From Azorinus chamasolen (lineage: Eukaryota; Mollusca; Bivalvia; Cardiida; Solecurtidae): a DNA stretch of 64,000 nt. Position 1 is the first letter of the stretch. Every line of letters starts with the position of its first letter. Position numbers and translations under genes: made by a program. Positions 22,554-31,292 of the stretch are shown one piece after another. The stretch lies in NCBI GenBank assembly GCA_963576725.1, contig OY755241.1:23844449-23908448 (forward strand). Direction: 5' to 3'. The notes beneath the pieces are model-generated. The model made no database searches, had not been told where the DNA came from, and saw nothing but the letters and a program-made list of their open reading frames with translations.

Positions 22554-22862
22554 TGTGGCGTAATTAACAATTTAGCCTCTGTATGTTTTCTACATGTTTT
22601 ATTCTTCGTATCGTGATCTCTTACTAACATTGTGGTCTATCTGTCTCTCTCCGTTCTGGTTAACTCTCTCTCTATCTCTCTCTCTCTAGTTATATATACC
22701 CACTGCTCTGCTCAACGTCCTCAATGTCCAGACTTATTTTGACAGCTGAACTATACAACTTGTATTATTGACATATTGATAAATATATATACACTGTATG
22801 TAAACGTTCACACAGTCCATACCCATTAAACCTTTAGCCAGTAACATAAGTGTTATGTTACA
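22554..22862 (-). mobile_element. Solo or detached LTR of the Gypsy element family
   Basis: TGTGGCGTAATTAAC at the low end and GTTATGTTACA at the high end. About 150 bp match the LTR at 41313-41513 closely (GCCTCTGTATGTTTTCTACA, CGTATCGTGATCTCTTACTA, the CT tract, CCAGTAACATAAGTGTTATG). This copy keeps about 110 bp that the other LTR lacks. On the minus strand it reads TGTAAC...GCCACA. No clear target duplication. Confidence 0.7.
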
Positions 22863-22995
22863 CACATTTCTTCCTACAAAAAAGACTTTTACTGGAAAAG
22901 TACTTGTTCGTAACACCATATAGACCTAATCATATAACACCTAAATATTCTTGTTATTACTCTAACTTTAGTTTTGCTACTCTTAGTCTCTACTA

Positions 22996-23340
22996 TCACT
23001 TAATGTTCTTCTGAATGTACTTTTGAAGACAGTTCTTAATGTCCTTACGTAGTGATTTTTTAAGGCAACACATTAACCACTGTACTCTGTTTAGTCTTTC
23101 TTTGTGAACCTGCATATTGTTATTATTCGGTGTAGATTTGTTGCTGTGGAGGTTTTTAACACGTTTTGGTATTCTGTACTTTGTCTTCTGATGTCCAGGT
23201 ATAAATGTTGTGTAAACTCGATTACGTAATCGCTCATGCATCCCCTCGACATTTCTTCCTCTGATCAACTGTGTACTCCGTGATTTATGCCCACTGGTGA
23301 TTTGCATGGATACTAAAGTTCGCAATTTTACAGGTAACAC
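22996..23340 (-). CDS. Unidentified basic open frame upstream of the LTR
   Basis: A 114-codon minus-strand frame, rich in Lys and Arg, containing HERLRNRVYTTFIPGHQKTK and KSLRKDIKNCLQKYIQKN. It lies just inside the LTR at 22554 if that is a 3' LTR of a minus-strand element, so it may be the end of a lost retroelement gene. It does not match the tail of the Gypsy pol at 36090. Function unknown; it could be spurious. Confidence 0.25.
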   Translation of the reverse strand: MLPVKLRTLVSMQITSGHKSRSTQLIRGRNVEGMHERLRNRVYTTFIPGHQKTKYRIPKRVKNLHSNKSTPNNNNMQVHKERLNRVQWLMCCLKKSLRKDIKNCLQKYIQKNIK

Positions 23341-23584
23341 AGGTATACCCAGAGTTTGTATATTTTAAGGTGTGATGTGTTTTCAATTGATTTCGCCTCT
23401 ATTCGTATGTCACAGTTTTGTCGTTGCTAGTGGTGACCAAATGTTTGCATTACCATTATTCTTGCTATTCGACAGGCGATGTTTTTCGATATGTTGACAA
23501 TTCTCTTTTGATTTTCCAGGCGATGCTTTTCGGCTTTGTCATTGCACCGATTAACTCGTCGAGATTTTTGATCCGCTGTATGAC

Positions 23585-23737
23585 TTTCTCACTTTGTTCA
23601 TCAAATATGTTAAAAAAATCATTAAAAAGGGATATGATCCTGTAGTACTATAACATACTGCATGTTTGGTTGTGAACCCTTTTACAGTTGGCAATCACGC
23701 TGGCCTCTTTGCATGTACGCCGACAAGAAAGGTTTAG
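23585..23737 (+). pseudogene. Naiad family 2 ORF, C-terminal end
   Basis: Encodes the end of the RT protein: FIK then KSLKRDMIL in one frame and, after a 1-nt shift, NPFTVGNHAGLFACTPTRKV ending at TAG 23735-23737. The motif NPFTVG-x-x-A-x-LFA is shared with family 1 (DPFTVGSYASLFA). The UAG stop forms the first pairs of the SECIS helix. Confidence 0.6.
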
Positions 23738-23799
23738 TACTCTATGAAGGCGACCTCTTAAATCCAGAAATGGAAGGAGAGCGTCGGATTTCTGTACTA
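23735..23799 (+). promoter_or_regulatory. SECIS-like element, Naiad family 2
   Basis: Lower helix TAGTAC/GTACTA (perfect), internal loop TCT / TTTCT, quartet ATGA (23744-23747) opposite GA (23787-23788). The 12-position helix AGGCGACCTCTT pairs with AGGAGAGCGTCG (9 of 12 pairs, with mismatches at positions 1, 6 and 7). AAA at 23760-23762 is followed by a small hairpin TCCA-GAAA-TGGA. This is the layout of a form-2 SECIS, the RNA signal that makes UGA code for selenocysteine in eukaryotes. Confidence 0.75.
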
Positions 23800-24007
23800 T
23801 TTCGTTTTTGTCGTACCCTTTATTACTTTTCTACAGTTACTGTATTTGCACCTCAATCATTGAGTACACTAGCGATAGGTGGATACAGTTTGTTCACTTA
23901 AATGTTTTCGTTATACATGCATTTTACCACTGTATTTGCCGTCGCGGTTGTTGTAGATTAGTCGGAGAGGGGATATACGTTTATTTACACTATTTGTCTT
24001 TTAGGGT

Positions 24008-24103
24008 GGGGATGGAATAAGTGTGAGGTTGGGCGCCCATAAACCGGTTTAACCCCCCAGTGACTTTTGTCACTGACCGTTCCAAGGCGGTACTTCCATC
24101 TTC
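24008..24103 (+). ncRNA. Structured 3' UTR domain of Naiad family 2
   Basis: Closing stem GGGGATGGAA/TTCCATCTTC. Inside are hairpin 1 GGTT-GGGCGCCC-ATA-AACC, a GGTTTAACC word, hairpin 3 CAGTGAC/GTCACTG and hairpin 4 ACCG-TTCCAAGG-CGGT. The same plan with compensating changes occurs in families 1 and 3. Confidence 0.7.
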
Positions 24104-24387
24104 CCCCTTTTGCATGTTTGTTTTGTCTTTGTGCGTCTCTTGTTGTTTTTATAGTTGTGTACATTTGCTGTTTCCTTGTGTTGTGGTTCGGGCGACTGTT
24201 TGTTCTGTATGTGGTGTTTCCTGCATGACTCATTTTTGTACTTTTAAAACTAGCTCAACACAGACTTTGTAATTAAGTTCTACATCAATTATGTTAAATG
24301 CTAAATTTGAAATTATATATCTCAATGGAACGTATTCCTTTTTTTTTTAATAAAAAGTGGATTTCTCAACATTGAAGTTTGGCAACC

Positions 24388-25911
24388 ATTTAAAATCTAA
24401 AGCTCGTTTTATCACAGAGCTAGACTGGATAAAGAAATTACAAACACCTTTTCCTTTAGGCCTTAATGATAACATTTTCCAAAGCGGCAACATTTCTAAA
24501 GATCCAAGTATCGATATGTTCTCTATATTTTCTATTCGAAAACGTAAAAGTAGATCACATGGCAGACGTAGAAATGGTAATATTAAGCGTAAATTACGTC
24601 GTAATATGTCTATTCATGATTTACATACCATTCTAAAACAAACTGGTAAACATTCTATGTTATCTTGTTTATCGTCGTTACCCTTTTCCTGTCTTAAGTC
24701 AATAGACGAAGAGGCTGATAAAATCTATATGCGTACAGATCCGTTAATTAATACTGCCTCACTTATACAAAGTTACACACAGCATGTTCTTCGTCCACGT
24801 ATTGATAAAGAATCTGAACATAAAAGACATTTTCTGAAACTTCAGTTCCTAAATAAAGGTATCGATTTTATTGATATTCAAAGTATATTTCGTGATAAGA
24901 ATGTAATCGATGCTATTCCCAAATATTTCATCAACTCTGAATCACCTATCATCTGTTATAAATATAATAAACCTATTAGAAATGTTATTTCTAACTACAA
25001 TAAAATTGTCTCTGACTTAAATATTGATGTTAATACCCCTATTTCTTGAAATTGTAGCATTTCTAGCTTTTGCTATAAACCAGTTGGTCATGTCATTACT
25101 GATAATTTTGATATTATTAAGGATAAACGTCTCAGGACCCTCCTAACTAAAGGACCTAAATATAGATTACCTTCCCTTATTGATTTTGACGCTTGTCGAA
25201 CTCATATTGCGGAAGCTATTCAAGAATTCTGCATCAAATGGTGTCGACGAGAACATGCTGATGTTAATGCCCTTTCGGATTGGAAGAAATGTATTTTCGA
25301 TATTATTGATACGCGAATAACTTTTTACAAATCAAATTACCATCTTTTACCACCTCGACCTAGAGTTACATTTCGCTACTTGAAGAAAAACATTTCTAAT
25401 TTTCATTCAGATTATCTTCTTGTTCCTGCTGACAAGGCATCAAACAATGTAATCATTATTTGAAGATTGTATTATGTTGATGTTTTAAAGAAGGAGCTAA
25501 CTGATTCAAAAACTTATATAACAATTCAAACACCTGAAAAAGATATAGTCTCGGAAGATGTAAATATGTGCAATAATTTTAAGTCTGGTCCTAACATAAA
25601 ACAACATAAACTTTCTACTTTGTACTGGATTCCGAAACTACATAAAAAACATTATAAGCCGCGTTTTATTGCCAACTCTAGCTGTTATACCACTACTAAA
25701 TTATCTATACTTTTGACGTCCTGTCTTACTACGATCAAAGAACATGTAAAACGCTACTGTGATAAAATATATGAAAATTCTGGTATTAATGTTTTTTGGT
25801 CCATAAAAAATTCAAATAATGTTTTAACAAAACTTGAAAATGAACAGTATAACATTTCTTTACTGAGCTCTTATGATTTTTCTACACTCTATACTACTCT
25901 ACCTCACCATC
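24388..25911 (+). CDS. Naiad family 1 copy A, 5' part (selenoprotein frame)
   Basis: Penelope-like retroelement protein; it would cut DNA with GIY-YIG and reverse-transcribe its RNA. This copy starts within the end of the GIY-YIG domain (ARFITELDWIKKLQTP), continues through a basic linker (KRKSRSHGRRR) and the N-terminal part of the RT. The frame runs 1.5 kb with only two stop codons, both TGA: 25047-25049 (IS-U-NC, the C-x-C linker motif) and 25461-25463 (NNVIII-U-RLYY, where relatives have Cys). It also contains LYWIPKLHKK and SSYDFSTLYTTLPHHL (RT motif A region). It is interrupted at 25912 by a LINE and goes on at 30213. The upstream GIY-YIG core is missing. Confidence 0.8.
25047..25049 (+). 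other. In-frame UGA, probable selenocysteine (linker U-x-C), copy A
   Basis: Codons ...ATT TCT TGA AAT TGT AGC. The same TGA is in copy B (33361-33363). The position is the first Cys of the C-x-C motif known between the nuclease and the RT of Naiad/Chlamys elements. Confidence 0.8.
25461..25463 (+). other. In-frame UGA, probable selenocysteine (RT N-terminus), copy A
   Basis: Codons ...ATC ATT ATT TGA AGA TTG TAT; also TGA in copy B (32947-32949). The frame is open on both sides. Confidence 0.8.
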
Positions 25912-26596
25912 TTATTATTATTATACCACATTTATATAGCGCTCTTTTCACACGGGATATGTGCGTTCAGAAGCGCTGTACATGGATGAAATCAATAATC
26001 GGAACGAACCGCATGATTATCTATCCAGACAATGAAAGATTTACAATAGATATGCAATAAATATAAAAATCACTAGCCGGACGGTCAGTGAAGGATATAC
26101 AAAAGATATACAATAGATATGAAATCATAAACCGGAAGGAACGGCATGATCGTCCATCCAGTCAATGAAATGTATGCAATATATATACAATAAATATAAA
26201 ATCACTAACCGGTAGGAACCACATGATTATCCACCCGGTCAATGAAAGATATGGAATAGATATACAATAAATGTATAAACACTAACCGGTAGGAACCACA
26301 TGATTATCCACCCAGTCAATGAAAGATATGCAATAAATATACAATAAGTATAAAATCACCAACTGGTAGGAACCACATGATTATTTATACCAAGTCGGTG
26401 AATTATAAGCAATATATATACAATAAATATGATATACAATAAATATGAAATCACTAACCGGTAGGAACCACATGATTACATGTATATATTCGGTCAATGA
26501 GAGATTGATTCCTACAGCATATCCCAAGGGCTGCAATGGCAAAGGAATCGTAAGGTATGAGAATTGATGATTATAAGCTACTTTTCCTAAACTGTC

Positions 26597-28433
26597 CTAG
26601 TAGTATATGTTGAAGAAATGTGTTTTCAGAGATCTTTTGAAACATGCCAGTGAGCTTGCATCTCTAATGCCTGATGGCAGAGCATTCCAGAGTTTTGGAG
26701 CTGCATTCATGAAACTTCTCTCACCGTATTTTACCTTACGACTTTTTGGTACAACCAACGACAAGGAGCTACTTGCTGACCTTAATTCTCTGCGGGGCCG
26801 ATACACGTCAAGCATGTCGACAATGTACTTGGCGGATTCATTGTGCATGGCTTTATACGTAAGTGTCAGAATTTTGAATTCAATGCGATGTTGAACCGGA
26901 AGCCAATGAAGTTCTCTCAAAACAGGCGTGATATGATCATATCGAGGAGTCCTGGTTATGATGCGGGCTGCTGTGTTTTGAACTCTTTGAAGTTTCTGCA
27001 GTGCGTTTTTTGAAATTCCATGCAGCAATGAGTTGCAGTAGTCTATTTTTGATGTAACCAGAGAGTTCACCAAAGTCTTGGTAGCATCAGGTGAGAGGTA
27101 CTTTCTTATATGACCTATTCGTCGGAGCTGTGCATAACTAGACCTACACACCGAATTGATGTGTGATGCCATATCCATTTGTGAATCGAGCCATGTACCG
27201 AGATTCTTTATACACAAAGACGGTTTGATCTTAGAGGGGCCTACTTGCACATGAATGTCTTCAGGTACTACTGTGTTTTTTGCATGAAACAGGATGACCT
27301 CAGTTTTGTCAGTATTGCGCTTCAGCATGTGCTGGTGCATCCAAGAGACTATTTCGTTGAGACAGATCTCAACTCGTGATAAAGCTTCTTGTTGACAGGA
27401 AATGTCTTTGGGCTTAAAGGACAGGTATAATTGTGAGTCATTTTCATAAAAATGGTGCTTTAGCCCATGGTTTCTGCAGATTGAGCCGACAGGTTTTGTG
27501 CACATGATGTAGTTTTTTGGTCCAAGGACCGATCCCTGTGGCACGCTATATTTCATATTAACTGGGGTGGACAACTCCCCATCTACTGACACTATTTGAT
27601 AGCGGTCATTTAGATAGGAGGTCATCCACTCAAGGGGTTTCCCAATGATTCCGAAGTCTTTTTCAAGGCGCTTTAGCAATGTTTCGTGATCGATAGTGTC
27701 AAATGCAGCCGATAAGTCAAGCATCACCAGAACTGTTGTTTCATCTTTATCTAGGGATTGAAGGATATCATTCTGAACTTTCAGAAGAGCAGTCTCTGTT
27801 GAGTGATGCGTTCGGTATGCTGATTGATAGTGCTCATGTAGATTGTTTGAGTTCAGGTGGGACTCAATGCGTTTGTCAACCACTTTTTCTAACACTTTGG
27901 AGACAAATGGCAGATTTGATATAGGCCTATAATTCTTAAGTTCATTTGAATCGAGATACGGTTTCTTTAAAATAGGTCTGACATGTGACCTTTTGAAACT
28001 TTTTGGAACATAGGCATTGTCTAAAGAGGAGTTTACAATGTTTGTCAAAATCGGTAGGAGTTCATCAAGGCATGACTTTAATAGCCATGTAGGTATTGGA
28101 TCCAGTTCGCAAGACTTACAGGGGGATGCCTTAATGATCTGTCCTACTTCTTCTACTGTAGCTGTAGCAAACTTTTCTAATACGTTTGTTGCATGCTGCA
28201 TCTCAGTGTCAATCGGCGCACTGGATACAGTGCCTGATGCAATATCAGCACGTATTTTGTCCACTTTGTCAACGAAAAAGTCACTGAATTCTTGTGCAAG
28301 ATGCTTCGAGGACGAAGTCTTAGGCAATGAGATGTCACTAGTTGAACCTAGCAGATGCTTAGTGACTCTGAAAAGACCTTTTGAGTCTGCCTGGCATGCT
28401 TCAACTTTCTCTGAGTAAAAATCAATCTTTGAC
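26597..28433 (-). pseudogene. LINE copy 2: reverse transcriptase and C-terminal part
   Basis: A frame of about 610 codons (first ATG at 28327). RT blocks in order: RPILKKPYLDSNELKNYRPI, SKVLEKVVDKRIESHL, HEHYQSAYRTHHSTETALL, VMLDLSAAFDTIDHETLLKR (motif A, Asp present), YSVPQGSVLGP (motif B), then HHFYENDSQLYLSF where YADD is expected. The catalytic box is YEND, so the first Asp of the pair is Asn and the enzyme should be dead. The C-terminal part has RIGHIRKYLS, ITPVLRELHWLPVQHRIEFK, RRELRSASSSLSLVVPKSRK and APKLWNALPSGIRDASS, typical of L2/CR1 elements. Confidence 0.9.
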
Positions 28434-28907
28434 TTAATTAGTAGCCTGTTGACTTTGGCACACTGTTCTCTGTATATCTGATGGTCTATTGTGAGTCTGG
28501 ACTTTTTCCAACTTGCGCCTTACATGTTTAGCATCATGCAGTTCCTGGGTATACCAAGGGCATGATGGTCTGAGCGTTATGGTTTTTGTAAACAGTGGTG
28601 CATGTTTATTGACAAGTGCCGCCAGTGTTTGTGTATATGACTTAACCAGCTCATCAACATCTGTCGTCTGCATACTCGATTCGATGGGTTCCGAGTTTAC
28701 GAGATCTCTTTTGAATGATTCTATATTAATTGCCCTAAGTTTCCGAAATGAAACAGTTTTCCTCACTGTTGGGGGTTTCGCGGCCTTTGCCTCGAAAGTT
28801 ACGGAAAAATGATCTCGCGAAACTTTACCACTACTGTCGGACAGTCTAGGATCTGTGACTTCAATGTTTGACACAGTCATCACCGTCCCGTGTAATAACA
28901 ACATCAA
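28434..28907 (-). pseudogene. LINE copy 2: linker between endonuclease and RT
   Basis: A 157-codon frame holding the segment after the endonuclease (RLSDSSGKVSRDHFSVTFEA, APLFTKTITLRPSCPWYTQE). It overlaps the endonuclease frame by 47 nt in another phase and leaves the RT frame by a 1-nt shift just upstream of 28434 (the correct phase there reads AKVNRLLIKSKIDFYSEKVE). Two frameshifts therefore split this ORF2. Confidence 0.8.
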
Positions 28908-29703
28908 GGGTATGTCCCCCTATATGAGTGGCTTCACTCACATGTTGTTGCAGTCCAAATGATTCGAGTGTACTAACAAAGTTAGCAGTGTTTCTGTCAT
29001 TTGGAATGTCAAGGTGGATGTTTAAATCCCCTACAATGACGACCGGTCTATCGGTGGTGGCAAATTTAGATAAGAAAGATGGCCACTCATTCTCAAGAAA
29101 ATCCCCAGTTTTTAGACCATTTGCACGTGATGGCGGCGGTCTGTAAACAACTACTAGACGCAGAGTGAAATCTCGGATACTTAAAGTGCAGTCCATGTAC
29201 TCAATGTTTGAGAAATCATTATCTCTTGTTGATGTATGGAGGCGGAGTCCTATTGAAGCCTTATATATGACTGCTATCCCACCGCCACGGTTGCCATTGC
29301 AGCGAGGGACATGTCCGATTTTGTAATGAGTAGGAACCAGTTCGTTTAAACACGATTTGTCTACAGAACTACCGAGCCAGGTTTCCGTAATGGCTACCAC
29401 ATCAAAGTCATTTGAAACGATATAGTCGCAAATAGAAAGGGCCTTGTTTTTGACTGACCTGGGGTTTAAACTGCATACCTTTACAAAAGTCTGAATTCTG
29501 ACTGGCATTGGAGCTTCGCGATTTACATGCACAAGAGTTTCCGTTTTCTTAGAAAAGGGCGCTGTTGAGAATTTACTCGTGTACCGGTGGGGTTTTGAAA
29601 CAATGGGGATTATCTGGGGAAACTGTTTCAAGTGACTGAGATTTACGCCATCAGATGAAACCTTAATTTCAGTTTGACGGTTTCCAGAAACAGTTGGAAT
29701 TGA
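28861..29703 (-). pseudogene. LINE copy 2: AP endonuclease domain
   Basis: Endonuclease that nicks the target. Visible: VKVCSLNPRSVKNKALSICD, VAITETWLGSSVDK (catalytic Glu), VPRCNGNRGGGIAV, LRLVVVYRPPPSR, PVVIVGDLNIHLD (Asp/Asn of GDLN) and THIGGHTLDVVITR. An ATG lies at 29631, but the frame is open up to a TAG near 29703, which stands where copy 1 has a Gln codon (REIPQSIPIV in copy 1, REIP-stop-SIPTV here). The true N-terminus lies further upstream. Confidence 0.85.
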
Positions 29704-29988
29704 CTACGGTATTTCCCTTAATTTGTTTAAATGAACACCTTTATTTACATCCCAACTACGCCTTGATTTTGAGTTGCCCCCTTTAGAGCCTCTGAATTTA
29801 GCTAAGCCAATTTGCCCAAAATCTAACAGCCCTAGCTGTCTCAACCTGGACAATACTAGCGTGTCGGGTTTTAAAATAGGCGATGATTGCCCTATAAAAG
29901 AAAGATCACACCTTGTATACTGTATCTGTGTTGAACTAATCCGGTTCTTTCCTTCACCTGTATATCCTAATGCCTGAGGCACACACAT
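29704..29988 (-). pseudogene. LINE copy 2: N-terminal coding part before the stop
   Basis: Ninety-four codons from an ATG at 29988, in the same phase as the endonuclease and separated from it only by the TAG. It contains RLRQLGLLDFGQIGLAKFRG and NKLREIP. No zinc finger is seen. It may be the N-terminus of ORF2 rather than a separate ORF1. The 220 bp up to 30212 would be the 5' UTR. Confidence 0.55.
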
Positions 29989-30212
29989 TTGAATTTAAAC
30001 ATCCAGTATTGCACAAAATTGATTTATTTATTTCACTTTTTTAAGTCAAATCACAAAACAGAATCACTTAAAAAGTACACCATTCTATTAACACTTCCTT
30101 CATGCACTATTGTGTCACTTTTTGGAAAGTTTTAAATAGTATTTCCCTCTGAAAACTATGCAAAGCATCAGAGCGAAATCAATGCAGCCTTCACACTTTG
30201 GCGCATAATATC

Positions 30213-30709
30213 TAGATAATGGATAAACTTATTAAATTAATAGAAAAAACCTTTGCCAGAGAAAACAAAATGTTCATTGCTTGTAATGTTCAACGTTCAT
30301 TCTTTTCGAATTCAGAAGTTGAACATTACACAATGTGGACTTGCCTTGATGTTTGTAGATCTCTTACCTTTCTTTTAGATAATATATTTGTACGTTATGG
30401 GGATACCATATATCGTCAAGTTGTTGGTATACCCATGGGTACAAATTTTGCCCCCCTTGTTGCAGATTTGTTTTTGTATTGCTACGAGAGAGATTTTATG
30501 CTTAGCTTACAACCTGATACACAGACCGATATTGTTAATGCTTTTAATAAAACTTCAAGGTATTTAGACGATATTTTCAATTTAGATAATCCTTATTTTG
30601 ATACTATGGTTTCTTCAATTTACCCAACAGAACTGTCTTTAAACAAAGCTAATCAATCTGACATTAATGCTTCATTTTTAGATTTGAATCTTTCAATTAC
30701 AAATGATAA
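30213..30709 (+). CDS. Naiad copy A, RT core after the LINE
   Basis: Continues copy A: LIKLIEKTFARENKMFIACN, VCRSLTFLLDNIFVRYGDTI, YRQVVGIPMGTNFAPLVADL (RT motif B), LFLYCYERDFML, KTSRYLDDIFNLDNPYFDTM (motif C, YLDD, both Asp present) and LDLNLSITNDK. The RT active site is thus complete. At about 30710 it meets the 3' end of copy B in the opposite direction, so the last third of copy A and its 3' UTR are gone. The frame then runs by chance into the neighbour to 30893. Confidence 0.8.
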
Positions 30710-30933
30710 ATGGAAAAGTAGTAAAGTCAAGCAGGCAAAGCCACATGCAAGACGCAACCACCACCAAAACACCGATAGACAGCATGACACACACAACCAC
30801 ACACCCAAACGCACACACACACACACACACGAAATGAACACAGAAAACACCAAAAGAGACACAAGAACCAGGGACAAACGTTCCACAACATGAACAAACC
30901 ACAAGCACAAAGACGCAAGGCAAACAAAAGGAA

Positions 30934-31038
30934 GGGTGACAAAGAGTACCGCCTTGGCACGGTCAGCAGCAAAAACACCACTGGGGGTTAAAACCGGTTT
31001 ACGGACGTCCTAACCTCGCACTTCTCTCAAAGTCACCC
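30934..31038 (-). ncRNA. Structured 3' UTR domain, Naiad copy B
   Basis: GGGTGAC/GTCACCC outer stem and the four inner hairpins as in copy C. The inner closing stem (GAGAG/CTCTC) has lost two bases here. Confidence 0.65.
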
Positions 31039-31225
31039 TAGCTTTACAAATATTGTAAATAAAGGTATCCCAGCTGGACTTACCCACAACATAGACGACG
31101 GTGAACACAGGACAACATGTAAAACATAGCATAATAACTGTGACAATCCGTCAAATATGTACTCAATGACTTTGCTGAAGTCAGAGCACCTGCAGGTAAG
31201 CCGTTAAGGGCACGACAGGGAAAAA

Positions 31226-31292
31226 ATAATACATGAGTCTGGTAAGCTCATCCTGTATCCAAGTTTAAGAGTATACCATCATAGAGTACTAC
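31226..31292 (-). promoter_or_regulatory. SECIS-like element, Naiad copy B
   Basis: Same fold as in copy C (34814-34880): quartet ATGA/GA, helix TGGTATACTCTT with GAGCTTACCA, AAA loop. The lower helix has one G-T pair (GTATTAT opposite GTAGTAC). It overlaps the TAG stop at 31289-31291. Confidence 0.75.

Larger units (their letters stand above)
23585..24248 (+). mobile_element. Naiad (family 2) 3' fragment
   Basis: Covers the last coding codons, the SECIS, and the 3' UTR up to its end ...CATGACTCATTTTTGTA. Nearly identical to 58650-59281. The sequence before 23585 is unrelated, so the insert is 5'-truncated. Confidence 0.75.
25912..30212 (-). mobile_element. L2/CR1-type LINE, copy 2, inside Naiad copy A
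   Basis: A 4.3 kb minus-strand insert. The 3' end at 25912 is (AAT)n plus the GCGCTATATAAATG tail. The 3' UTR (25990-26590) has about six tandem units of some 85 bp (AATCACTAACCGGTAGGAAC, CACATGATTATCC, GTCAATGAAAGATAT). The coding part is at 26597-29988, with a 5' region to about 30212. Compared with copy B of the host Naiad (CACCATCTTATAAAGG), it entered right after CACCATCTT. I could not see a clean target duplication. Confidence 0.85.

Noticed and set aside
25047..25463. The two TGA codons in Naiad copy A as ordinary pseudogene stops
   Set aside because: The same two positions are TGA in copy B, no TAA or TAG occurs nearby, and Cys is expected at both.
30653..30981. Minus-strand frames rich in Cys, Val and Leu that look like signal peptides
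   Set aside because: They come from the AC/GT-rich 3' UTR of Naiad copies and recur at 35125-35396, 48247-48559 and 58068-58268; low-complexity artefacts.
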